DNA of 64,000 nt from Flectonema sp. DT1601 (Eukaryota > Euglenozoa > Diplonemea > Diplonemida > Diplonemidae): the NCBI GenBank assembly GCA_964019425.1, contig OZ025787.1, positions 1,116,001 through 1,180,000 on the forward strand, written 5' to 3'. Position 1 is the first letter of the stretch, and every line of letters begins with the position of its first letter. This document shows positions 56,646 through 64,000 of this stretch, in pieces. The translations under genes and the position numbers were made by a program. The notes beneath the pieces were generated by a model. It did not search any database. It was not told the DNA's origin and worked only from the letters and a program-made list of their open reading frames with translations.

Positions 56646-57729
56646 ATTAAGCAATATGAGGAAGTGTTACGAAGTGAATCGATTACTGAAAAGTCAGCTT
56701 TTCGGGGGAAGGTTCCAATAACGGCAACTCTAATAGCAGAACACTGCTTGGATATAGAGGCTAAAAAAAAAAGATGGAGACGATGAAATAATTGAAGCAA
56801 TATTCAAACTCACACATGTTCGCCTAGAAAACCTCTTGATAACAGACATCGATGGTATAGAGTGTATCACTGGAACACTGACTCACTTATATCTCGATTC
56901 GAATAGAATAAAAGATATGAGTGAAGTCCAGTGGTTGGATAAACTCACGACACTTGTACTTTCAAATAATAAAATCGAAGAAATTGAAGGAATCAGTGAA
57001 TTACAGTTTCTGAAAACTATAAACTTATCAAATAATAAATTAAAACCATTTAATGTAATTCATGAAATACCAACGTCTGTTATGACAGCTGATTTCACTG
57101 GTAACGATTTATTATGTCATCAGGAAATTAGGGATTCGTTATTGTTGCATTTACACAATCCTCAAAAAATAAATGGAATCGATTGTCAAGAGTCTGTTTC
57201 TCCTAAAAATAATAATGGTGCAGAGTTACCACATGCGTCGACTCTTACTTTTGGTTCTGAAAAGTTTGTTTCTGAAGTTGACTCAGTGAGGGAAGTGTTA
57301 CTATCAGATTATCAAAAAAAAATATCTCAAAGAAATGCTATTGTCGATCGTCTCCTTGACGCTGATGTCGATGAAATAGATGAGTTCACAGAGACAGATA
57401 AGATCATCAAAGAATATAAACAGCAACGAGACAATAAAACCAATCAGCGCCGTGATGACTCCGACTTACTTAAGGTCGCTCTTCACAAATGCAAACTCGC
57501 ATCTGCATCCCTGAACGAGGAATATTCAAACATGAGAGATGGAATCCGTTCTCGCAAAATGGAGATCCTCTCAAGGGCAGCTGACAGAAGAGAAAAGCTT
57601 ATCACAGATGGTGACTCTGCAGCCTTTATTAGGGCAAAAGCAGTTTTGGAAAAAGAACAAACTAAACAACAGGAAATGTTAAAAACTAAAAAAGGTTCGA
57701 ATGAAAAAATACCCAAAGTCATCCAATAA
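56646..57729 (+). CDS. LRRC46-like leucine-rich-repeat and coiled-coil protein (5' partial)
   Basis: The main frame (from about 56773) has SDS22-like leucine-rich repeats: VRLENLLITDIDGIECI, LTHLYLDSNRIKDM, LTTLVLSNNKIEEIEG, LKTINLSNNKL, then an LRR cap. A long charged coiled coil follows to the C-terminus. Repeat spacing and the FKLTHVRLENLLITDIDGIE start resemble LRRC46, a protein of motile cilia and sperm flagella. Upstream, 56646-56762 is open in another frame (EEVLRSESITEKSAFRGKVP, IAEHCLDIEAKKK) and would join in phase if the A10 run at 56763-56772 had one base fewer. That suggests a sequencing error or a real frameshift. The start codon is lost in the gap or further upstream. The family assignment is an inference from pattern. 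Confidence 0.75.
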
Positions 57730-58053
57730 TTGAATTGCCCCCAGCATAGATTAAGTTAAGTAGTTTTTTTATATATGAGTTTTCATTTTTTTTTTTTGAA
57801 ATTAAAAATTGGAGTATTTTCAACTGCCAAATCGGCTACAAAAATAGTCCACAACAACACGTTGGCAGATTCTTTTGTATTGTGAACGGTGAAGACACCC
57901 TCCCTTTCGTGTCGTATAAAATCTCTCCCACTTAATTATCTCAGTTCACGGCTACAAACATTTCTTTCAACCAGATACTTTTGATATTAGTTTTGTATTA
58001 ATACCTAAAGTTGTTACTGTTTTTATATTGTCAAAGTTTCACCCCACTTATAA
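57730..58053. other. intergenic spacer
   Basis: 324 bases, AT-rich, with a T run near 57787-57797. A possible acceptor AG at 58036 precedes the next start codon by 17 bases. No gene seen. Confidence 0.5.
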
Positions 58054-58482
58054 ATGATGATGATGGAGGAAACTACCCACGTCCGAATGACTCGAAAATG
58101 GGTTCCTGGAAAAAGTGAAAAAAAAATTCGACCGGCATCAAGCCAAGGAAGTATTGATTTAGAAATCCCGGCATTACAGATTCACAATTGGAAGGATAAG
58201 GTTCGTAAAATGACTTTGAACCAGCGACGAAACGATATTCACACTTCATATGGCTCAAGAACTGCAGAGACCATTCGAGGACCTGTAGGAGATAGTTGGT
58301 TATCATTTATTTCCGCTCCGTTTTTAAGTTTATTCTTTGTGCTCACATTAGCTTGTTGCTTGCACAAGTACATAATAACAAGACAGCACTTCGAACCTGC
58401 CTTCTGGCAAGCAGCAGCTGGACAACTTTGGGACAGTTTTTTCTCAAACAGTGTTGCGGACCATTACGAACCAAAATTTTAA
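58054..58482 (+). CDS. small single-pass membrane protein, unknown
   Basis: 142 residues; the frame starts with four Met codons, so the exact start is ambiguous by three residues. The N-terminal ~80 residues are basic and polar (TRKWVPGKSEKKIRPASS). One hydrophobic segment, WLSFISAPFLSLFFVLTLAC (~88-107), is followed by CLHKYIITRQ and a ~35-residue aromatic-rich tail. No signal peptide or known domain was recognised. The single transmembrane helix predicts a membrane-anchored protein with a short C-terminal side. Confidence 0.65.
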   Translation: MMMMEETTHVRMTRKWVPGKSEKKIRPASSQGSIDLEIPALQIHNWKDKVRKMTLNQRRNDIHTSYGSRTAETIRGPVGDSWLSFISAPFLSLFFVLTLACCLHKYIITRQHFEPAFWQAAAGQLWDSFFSNSVADHYEPKF

Positions 58483-58975
58483 TTTCTCCGTCTGTGGTGT
58501 AGTGAGGCTTATCCTGAGAGATCTGTCTTCTCCACTAGATGCTCTGCTATAGATATCTGAAGAGATTGTTGATTCTAAACTACATTTGAAAAGGTCACTT
58601 TAGAAGACGTTTGTTTAGCATTGTGTGATTGACCCCTTCATCTCTTAAATCGTTTTCTGTTCTTATGTTTTGGGTCTTCTGTCTAAAAGTACCTCTTGCT
58701 GAGTTTTAAAAAATAACATTATATAAGATAATTCATGTTTACACATATGTGAATGCTATCGTTTTTTTTTTTTTTTTTTTTTTCTCCCCTAACCGTCTGG
58801 TTGGAAAAAAATGCTGCAATAGTTTAGGTACTTATTTGAGTTTAATTACAGGTATCAACGATAACAAGTTTGAGATAGCTATCGAAGGAGGGGAAATTTT
58901 TATTTTAGAAGTGTGACGTAATTCCATACCATCAAATCTAGTGTATTATTACTACTCAAAGACACGTTAACAAAA
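58483..58975. other. intergenic spacer with T tract and acceptor-like AG
   Basis: 493 bases. A pure T run near 58760-58782 is followed ~70 bases later by TTTAATTACAG (AG at 58850-58851) and a 124-base leader to the next ATG. No gene seen. Confidence 0.5.
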
Positions 58976-59596
58976 ATGTGGGGAAGGCCGCCTGTTTTTG
59001 ATGATGAAGACGATGATGGAGGAGACACTGGAAGGTGGAATGAAGAAGACGGTGTTCCAAAAAATTCGAAGAACAGTGAAAAGCCACCCATGAGACCATC
59101 AATCCCTTATGACGAGTATGGTGATATGGATGATGAAATAATGCAGGTGATGTCAAGAGGTCGTATTCCTTCGAGAAGTAGTGTTGGTGAAGAGAGTCCA
59201 GCAATGGGACAACGACCTGAAAGCGCTCAGGCATCATATAACAGTTCGGGAAAGAAAAAAAATAGAAAACAAACAAAATCTGATACGCCATCAGATGTCA
59301 CGTCCTTATCAGGGAAGAAGAAACGCTCTCGATCTGTTCCACAGCCTGAACTTATTCCTACACGTGTGGCATTTACAGATAGCAGACATTTGGTAAAAGT
59401 TGCCTTAGTACCTCTAGACTGTAGTATGGATGTACTTCATAAAACCCTCGAGAGTAGACTGTCTGTTGCAATTCACTCAATAATATTTCAGTGTGATACC
59501 AATATGGTTGTTTGTTGTAATAGTACAATCCAACACTTTAATAAATTACTACCCAGACCAGTCCTACTTTGTGTTAAAGAGGAATCATCCACTTAA
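58976..59596 (+). CDS. acidic N-terminus protein with C-terminal beta-rich domain, unknown
   Basis: 206 residues. The start is the first ATG after a stop-rich leader. Residues 1-60 are very acidic and Gly-rich (DDEDDDGGDTGRWNEED). Residues 75-125 are basic and Ser-rich with SGKKKNRKQTK and SGKKKRSRSVP, candidate nuclear-localisation stretches. The last ~75 residues (RHLVKVALVPLDCSMDVLHK, VAIHSIIFQCDTNMVVCCN, LLPRPVLLCVKEE) alternate strands and a helix, reminiscent of ubiquitin-like/PB1 folds. The family was not recognised. Confidence 0.7.
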   Translation: MWGRPPVFDDEDDDGGDTGRWNEEDGVPKNSKNSEKPPMRPSIPYDEYGDMDDEIMQVMSRGRIPSRSSVGEESPAMGQRPESAQASYNSSGKKKNRKQTKSDTPSDVTSLSGKKKRSRSVPQPELIPTRVAFTDSRHLVKVALVPLDCSMDVLHKTLESRLSVAIHSIIFQCDTNMVVCCNSTIQHFNKLLPRPVLLCVKEESST

Positions 59597-59962
59597 ATTA
59601 TAATATTCTTACGGTTGAGTTAGTTTAGGAATTCGTTAATTATATTTTAGATTATTTACACTTGAATAAGAAATTAGATCGAATTACTTCCTAAAAATAA
59701 TTAAACTTATATTGAACAGAGTAAATATGAAACAGTTTTACACCATAGTGATAATGAGTGAGTCTATTAGTTACTTCAAATCAATAAGTAGAGCATCCCG
59801 CACTGTATAGTTCACAGATTGTTAGATTATCGTTTATGTTATAATACAATTGGTATTTTAGTTAACTCCTCAACAGAGTAATTATGCAACTGTTGAATAC
59901 TTTACTAAAACAAAACAATTGCTTACGTCATAGTTTGTGTTAGGTACTACATAAGTTTTAAA
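59597..59962. other. intergenic spacer with acceptor-like AG
   Basis: 366 bases, AT-rich. TTAACTCCTCAACAG ends at 59876, 86 bases before the Acinus-like start codon. No gene seen. Confidence 0.5.
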
Positions 59963-61044
59963 ATGTTCAAGGCGATTCAAAAAACGATTTTTGGATCTGG
60001 CAGTGACGACGAAGCTGATGACCGCAAGGAGACAACTGAAAATGAGAGCTCACAGCCGGTAAAACGTGCTAAGATTGATGAGGATGAAGAGAAAGTTGCG
60101 GTGACACCGGAAAAGAAGGCGTCCGTGCAAACACCAGCGAGACCACAGAATGCGAAAGTGAGTTCTGATGGTTGGCAGGAGTCAAACGAGGAGGAGGGTG
60201 AAAATACCACAACCACTCTAAAGGGGATTTCCCAATCATTTGAAGGACTCTTTATGGGTGACGTAGAAATCTCAAATGTCATGCAACTCTTGAAGGAAAA
60301 TCCAAAAGAAGAAATCGACTTCAAGTGGCACTCAACTCTTGACGAGGAAACAGATGATTGCACCACAACATTGAGAATCGAGGGAATGAAACCTCCTTTC
60401 TCAAGTCTGTTGTTTCGTCAATTTGTAGAAAAACCTGCCCCACAGGCTGCGTTAAGTGAACCGGATTCTTTTAAGACGGCAGGTTCAACAATATTTATTA
60501 ATTATTTAAATATTGATACAGCACGTAGACAGTTCAGACGACTTAATGGTCATGTTTGGAAAGGTCAACAAGAGTCAAACCTCTCAGTGTCGTACACTTC
60601 TCTTAAAGATGCGCAAGAAGAGATCGACTCTCATAACTTATTAGCTTCAGAAGAGGAATCCAGACTTCGTAAAAATATCGAAAACCAACTTCTTGAGTCT
60701 CAGCGGAAGAAGGCTACTGAAGCTTCTTCCCGAAAGGAACGCGAACAGAAAACACCAACAAAAAACAGAACCCAGGAAACAGATGATCGACCACAGGTAT
60801 ATCTATTTGTGATATTTCTTTATTTAATTATGATCTTTTGTCTTTTTTAATATTTTTTATGGAGTCTTAAAAAAAACAAATAACAATACAAATACAAATA
60901 CAGAAGATGCGGGCGAGTGACTATTTTGAAAAAACTTCAACCATGCCTCGTATCTATTATGAGCTCGAAGACGACGCTGGTAAGATTGCTAATGCGACTA
61001 CCCGAGCACAAGAAGAGTACGACAAACTAATTGCTGCACACTAA
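59963..61044 (+). CDS. ACIN1: Acinus-like splicing cofactor (two exons)
   Basis: Exon 1 is 59963-60796 (278 codons) and exon 2 is 60904-61044 (46 codons), separated by a 107-bp GT...AG intron in phase 0, giving 324 residues. The N-terminus is acidic. Residues ~130-225 form an RRM-like domain (TTLRIEGMKPPFSSLLFRQF, then TIFINYLNIDTARRQFRRLN and HVWKGQQESNLSVSY), resembling the Acinus RRM. Exon 2 encodes ASDYFEKTSTMPRIYYELED, matching the Acinus motif that binds RNPS1 and SAP18 (vertebrate form LDDLFRKTKAxPCIYWLPL). Acinus is the scaffold of the ASAP complex attached to the exon junction complex in the nucleus. This protein is much shorter than animal Acinus and has no SAP domain. Without splicing the frame ends 18 codons into the intron and loses the motif, so the intron is well supported. 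Confidence 0.8.
60797..60903 (+). other. spliceosomal intron
   Basis: 107 bases with GTATAT at the 5' end and ACAAATACAG at the 3' end. The length is not a multiple of three. Removing it joins two in-frame exons that together carry the Acinus RRM and SAP18/RNPS1-binding motif. The alternative acceptor three bases on (AAG, 60906) would delete one Lys. Confidence 0.85.
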
Positions 61045-61251
61045 TAAGATTATTGAATGACGTCTTCGACTTAACTTAAAGACTTTGCTGTTTTTTTTTA
61101 AAAAAAACAAACAAACAGCCTTTCTTGTCATTCGCCTAACCTAATAGCGGTCTATGGATTGAAGTGTTTTATACAACAGTTATATTCTTTTATCACATTC
61201 TTGTCGCTTAATATATTTCATTCTTTCATTAACAAATATGAATATGTGTAG

Positions 61252-61283
61252 TTTGCGGGTTTGCGGGTTTGCGGGTTTGCGGG
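61252..61283 (+). repeat. TTTGCGGG x4 microsatellite
   Basis: Four tandem copies of the octamer TTTGCGGG, directly upstream of the T-rich tract that precedes the HAD gene. It was probably part of the intergenic or 5' leader region. Confidence 0.9.
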
Positions 61284-61285
61284 TT

Positions 61286-61315
61286 CTTTTTTTTTTTGTT
61301 ATTATTGTCAAACAG
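61286..61315 (+). promoter_or_regulatory. polypyrimidine tract and AG, candidate splice acceptor for the HAD gene
   Basis: A T-rich run followed by GTTATTATTGTCAAACAG ending at 61315, 11 bases before the ATG at 61327. It looks like a 3' splice site. With no upstream exon in evidence, trans-splicing of a leader is one explanation; a 5'-UTR intron is another. Confidence 0.45.
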
Positions 61316-61326
61316 GATCCAAGACG

Positions 61327-62046
61327 ATGGGAAAACACGCTGTGTGCTTTGACCTCGATGACACGTTGTGGGATATCGTACCCGCTATTGTACGTGCGGA
61401 ATCAACACTGGCTGAATGGATTGAGGAAAGAGTTGGAGAAGATGTAGCTGCGGCATTTATTAATCAAGAGAAATTCGATTCTTTGAAAAATTACATATTT
61501 GAGAAACACAGCGATTTAGTAACAGCTTGCAAACTACGAGAAGTGAGGAGGGAAATAATCAAAGAAGGTTTAACTCGTGGAAGGTATTCTGGAAATGATA
61601 TGGAAGACTTTGTAGACGAAGCTCTTAATTACTATCTTAGAATGAGAAGTACTGTCGACCTGTTCCCCAGCTGTGTAGATGTTTTAGAAAAACTGTCTTC
61701 CAGACACTCTCTTGGTGTTGTCACCAATGGAAATGCTGATCTCAATTTTATTGGTATCAACAAATATTTTTCATGTCACATGGCAGCTTTCCATCCTGGC
61801 ATGAGGCCTAAACCTCACTTTGAGATGTTTCACGCAGCATCTGCTGCTCTCAGTACCCCCCTTGCTAATATTATAATGGTAGGTGATAGTCTTAAAAATG
61901 ATATTCAGCCTGCTCTTGATCTTGGAATGAAAGCTGTGTTCATTGATATAAAAGCTCCTGGTACTGCAATCCCCCCGGCTGGTGTACTAACTGTATCCCA
62001 CCTTGAAGACCTGCCGGATGCTGTAGCATCTTTAGTTGATCTGTAG
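61327..62046 (+). CDS. HAD-superfamily phosphatase, YigB-like
   Basis: 239 residues from the ATG at 61327; the open frame extends upstream, but that part is repeat and splice-acceptor sequence. All four HAD motifs are present: DLDDT (9-13, nucleophile Asp9 and acid Asp11), TNGN (133-136), Lys162 in RPKP, and GDSLKND (186-192). A helical cap lies between motifs I and II. The overall pattern (FDLDDTLWD, VVTNGNADLNFIGINKYF) is closest to bacterial YigB/YjjG-type nucleotide or flavin phosphatases; the substrate is not certain. It is a cytosolic enzyme with no targeting signal seen. Length is normal for the family. Confidence 0.88.
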   Translation: MGKHAVCFDLDDTLWDIVPAIVRAESTLAEWIEERVGEDVAAAFINQEKFDSLKNYIFEKHSDLVTACKLREVRREIIKEGLTRGRYSGNDMEDFVDEALNYYLRMRSTVDLFPSCVDVLEKLSSRHSLGVVTNGNADLNFIGINKYFSCHMAAFHPGMRPKPHFEMFHAASAALSTPLANIIMVGDSLKNDIQPALDLGMKAVFIDIKAPGTAIPPAGVLTVSHLEDLPDAVASLVDL

Positions 62047-62160
62047 GGATTATGAGTTTTTGAAATTATTATTATTATTATTATTATTATAAATTTTATT
62101 TTGTTTCTTAAAAAATTCTTTTTTTTTAAAACAAAAAAGGGGATTTCTTTTATATAAAAG
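62047..62160. repeat. short spacer with ATT microsatellite
   Basis: 114 bases containing (ATT)8 around 62067-62091 and T/A tracts. It ends in ATATAAAAG directly before the next ATG, so an acceptor AG would leave no leader. Confidence 0.6.
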
Positions 62161-63105
62161 ATGCCAACTTTCGCGATAAATAGATCAAAGCTTCTCGAGG
62201 GAATACTAAAAAGAGAAGGATGGGAATGTGTTATTGACATCAACGAGCCCTGTGTTGGTCTCTCAATGTGGGATTCACTGAGTAAGCCAGGCATTCCGGG
62301 ACCAACTGACTGCAAATTACGGTGTTTACGAAAAGATGAGTCTTCTAGTATTGATAATAAAAAACATCTTTGGACTCATCTACGAGATTCAATTAGGAAG
62401 TCTTTACCTGAAACAATTTTTGGTGATATAAATCCACCTGTTTTTGATAAAAGTGGGATTTGGTTTTTAAAAAAAGGACATACTTCTGGAGGTAAAGATA
62501 TCCATTGTGGATCTTATCAAGAGATTCAAACAATATTACAAAGTGTTGATAATAAGAAGCAATGGGTAATTCAAAGGGGGGTTAACTCATGTTTGATTAA
62601 CGGAAAAAAATGGACTCTAAGATCATACGTGTTATACCACCCTAACAGATCTGTGTGGTTGTTTGAAGAGGGTATTGCTATTATTCATAAGGTTGAGTTC
62701 GATCCCGACAGTACTGAACGTGAGATTCACGTTGACCATATCGGATGCACCAGAATAGCATTTTCATCTCTTTCGATGTTCGATGACGTATTACCAAAAT
62801 TAAAAAATCTTGTTGCGGATATATTTAAAGCTTATCAACCGTTCCTAAATAAGGACTCAGATCCTTCTCGTTATCATTTATTCGGATTAGACTTTATAAT
62901 AACTGAAGACCTCTTACCGATATTAATTGAGGTCAATATGTTTCCCAATATGTCATCCAGTTCAAGAAATGTCGCAAAACAAATAAAATTAAACGTCTTC
63001 GAATCGATGTATTCACTACTGATCGCTCCTCTCATTGAAGGAAAAGAACCTGAGAGCGATGGTTTCGTATGCGTATTGGGGCCATACAATAGCTCGCAGG
63101 AATGA
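62161..63105 (+). CDS. tubulin-tyrosine-ligase-like protein
   Basis: 314 residues, slightly shorter than TTL (~377). ATP-grasp features are in order: N-terminal FAINRSKLLEGILKREGWE, then SLPETI, IWFLKKGHTSGGKDI (ATP-binding lysines), QWVIQRGVNSCLINGKKWTL RSYVL, WLFEEGIAII, LFGLDFII (Asp244), and LIEVNMFPNM (Glu257 and Asn259, metal ligands). TTL-family enzymes ligate Tyr, Glu or Gly to tubulin or other proteins; which one cannot be told here. It is expected in the cytoplasm or axoneme. It follows the HAD gene by 114 bases on the same strand. Confidence 0.85.
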   Translation: MPTFAINRSKLLEGILKREGWECVIDINEPCVGLSMWDSLSKPGIPGPTDCKLRCLRKDESSSIDNKKHLWTHLRDSIRKSLPETIFGDINPPVFDKSGIWFLKKGHTSGGKDIHCGSYQEIQTILQSVDNKKQWVIQRGVNSCLINGKKWTLRSYVLYHPNRSVWLFEEGIAIIHKVEFDPDSTEREIHVDHIGCTRIAFSSLSMFDDVLPKLKNLVADIFKAYQPFLNKDSDPSRYHLFGLDFIITEDLLPILIEVNMFPNMSSSSRNVAKQIKLNVFESMYSLLIAPLIEGKEPESDGFVCVLGPYNSSQE

Positions 63106-63491
63106 GATGAGAGATTCACATTTCTGTTTTTCAGTTTCGGTTATTTATTCAAATTCTGTTGATTTTTTTTTTTTTTTGTTTTTTTTTTTTGTTTGTTGCA
63201 ACATCTGTTTCAATTCAGTGAACAGGTATAGAAGTATTTTCTTTTTGACATCTGCAATTTTTTCTTTTCTCATAGATAAAAGTACATTTTTGTTCTCCAA
63301 CAATTATTTTATTTCATATTAAATTACTTCCCTCTTCAGAATTTTAATTATCACTATAGTTCACTGAATTTTAGACAAGATGGCTTTTAATCAGTTTTTC
63401 ATGTTTATAATCAAACAATATTAACTTTCCTCTTTCAGAATTATAAAAAACACACAAAGAGGAATATAAGTATTCCAAGTAGAGGGTAACA
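63106..63491. other. intergenic spacer with acceptor-like AG
   Basis: 386 bases with a T-rich tract near 63160-63192. AACTTTCCTCTTTCAG ends at 63438, 53 bases before the next ATG. No gene seen. Confidence 0.5.
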
Positions 63492-63734
63492 ATGCCTGGA
63501 GGAAAGTCTAAGCTGACAGTGAACCCTCAGTTCTTGCGGTCGAGTTTTGCTGTTGGTGAAGACAGTCCTGGTGGTCAGAGCGGGAAAACTGATGTTCAAA
63601 AACAAGAAGTAACTCAAACTGATCCAGAAACAATTGTAATACCGCAAGACAACAACAACAATAACAACAAGAATGAAGTTACAGGACAGCCAACTACTAA
63701 AAAAGATAGCGGGGGATGTTGCATTATATCATAG
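63492..63734 (+). CDS. small CaaX-box protein, unknown
   Basis: 80 residues, polar and disordered in composition, with an Asn run (PQDNNNNNNKNE). It ends in GGCCIIS. The last four residues, CIIS, fit a CaaX prenylation box (Ser at the end favours farnesyl), and the preceding Cys is a candidate palmitoylation site. A lipid-anchored membrane protein is predicted. No domain was recognised. The gene context, same strand and acceptor-like AG upstream, supports it as real despite its size. Confidence 0.7.
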   Translation: MPGGKSKLTVNPQFLRSSFAVGEDSPGGQSGKTDVQKQEVTQTDPETIVIPQDNNNNNNKNEVTGQPTTKKDSGGCCIIS

Positions 63735-64000
63735 TATTCATCCATTTGTTATTTCTTGCAGCTCTACGATAAGTTTATTAATATTCGATAGAAGAAGTTG
63801 AAGTGTTGTCTTACATCGAATCCCCTCTCGTGTTATATCAACTAGAAGATTATCGTGTGATTGAGGTAGGAGATAATTTTGCTTTTTCAAGCAAAGTTTT
63901 TTACAAGTTTTTTTTTTTTTTTTTTTTTTTTTGAAGGAATCGAAAATTTGCATCCTACTTTCTGTTCTTATTTTAGCTGATTGGAGTATTGAACAAGACC
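63735..64000. other. intergenic end of window
   Basis: AT-rich sequence with a T run near 63909-63932. No gene was recognised before the window ends. Confidence 0.4.

Noticed and set aside
61252-61283. TTTGCGGG repeats as telomeric or interstitial telomere sequence
   Set aside because: There are only four copies in an intergenic leader, and no known telomere repeat matches.
61261-61326. Upstream start for the HAD protein
   Set aside because: That extension translates the octamer repeat and the T-rich acceptor tract. The ATG at 61327 begins directly before the conserved FDLDDT motif, as usual in the family.

Overview
This is a repeat-dominated eukaryotic scaffold. The first ~56.4 kb is almost entirely nested mobile elements and satellites. 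A 200-base assembly gap (56445-56644) separates it from ~7.4 kb of compact host genes, all on the + strand. The lineage cannot be fixed from sequence alone. An LRRC46-like leucine-rich protein and a tubulin-tyrosine-ligase-like protein suggest an organism with cilia or flagella. Short intergenic distances, only one visible intron, and T-rich tracts ending in AG ahead of most start codons would fit a protist (or small animal) that uses spliced-leader trans-splicing.

Layout. 1-935: diverged repeat fragments. 936-3200: Polinton fossil. 3949-4306: diverged LINE 3' end. 4351-6426: 31-bp minisatellite. 6428-18240: short retroelement-like units (family beta), a hairpin-bearing satellite of ~147 bp, and two piggyBac elements; one of these sits exactly at the junction of a tandem segmental duplication. 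18246-45921: one large non-LTR element (LINE-A) with reverse transcriptase (RT), zinc-knuckle plus restriction-like endonuclease (RLE), a Pro/Thr-rich repeat linker, a ubiquitin-specific protease (USP) domain and an RNase H1-type hybrid-binding domain. It is split by later insertions of families gamma and beta and by an 18.2-kb composite insertion holding the intact LINE-B (29489-39845, ORF of 1708 codons) and a 5'-truncated LINE-B copy (39846-45713). 45922-56444: further beta and LINE-B 3' fragments carrying MITEs.

Unifying observation. LINE-B, beta and gamma share a 3'-terminal stem-loop with an invariant CAAAA loop (sense strand) and a stem whose bases change in compensating pairs. Most insertions of these families have the same geometry: one full unit next to the fixed 3' end, preceded head-to-tail by a 5'-truncated unit. 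This is what target-primed reverse transcription with end-to-end template jumping would produce. I infer that beta and gamma are non-autonomous partners mobilised by an RLE-type RT such as LINE-B's.

Host genes after the gap: LRRC46-like protein (5' end lost in the gap, apparent homopolymer frameshift), a single-pass membrane protein, an acidic protein of unknown function, an Acinus-like splicing cofactor with one 107-bp intron, a YigB-like HAD phosphatase, a tubulin-tyrosine-ligase-like enzyme and a small CaaX-box protein.
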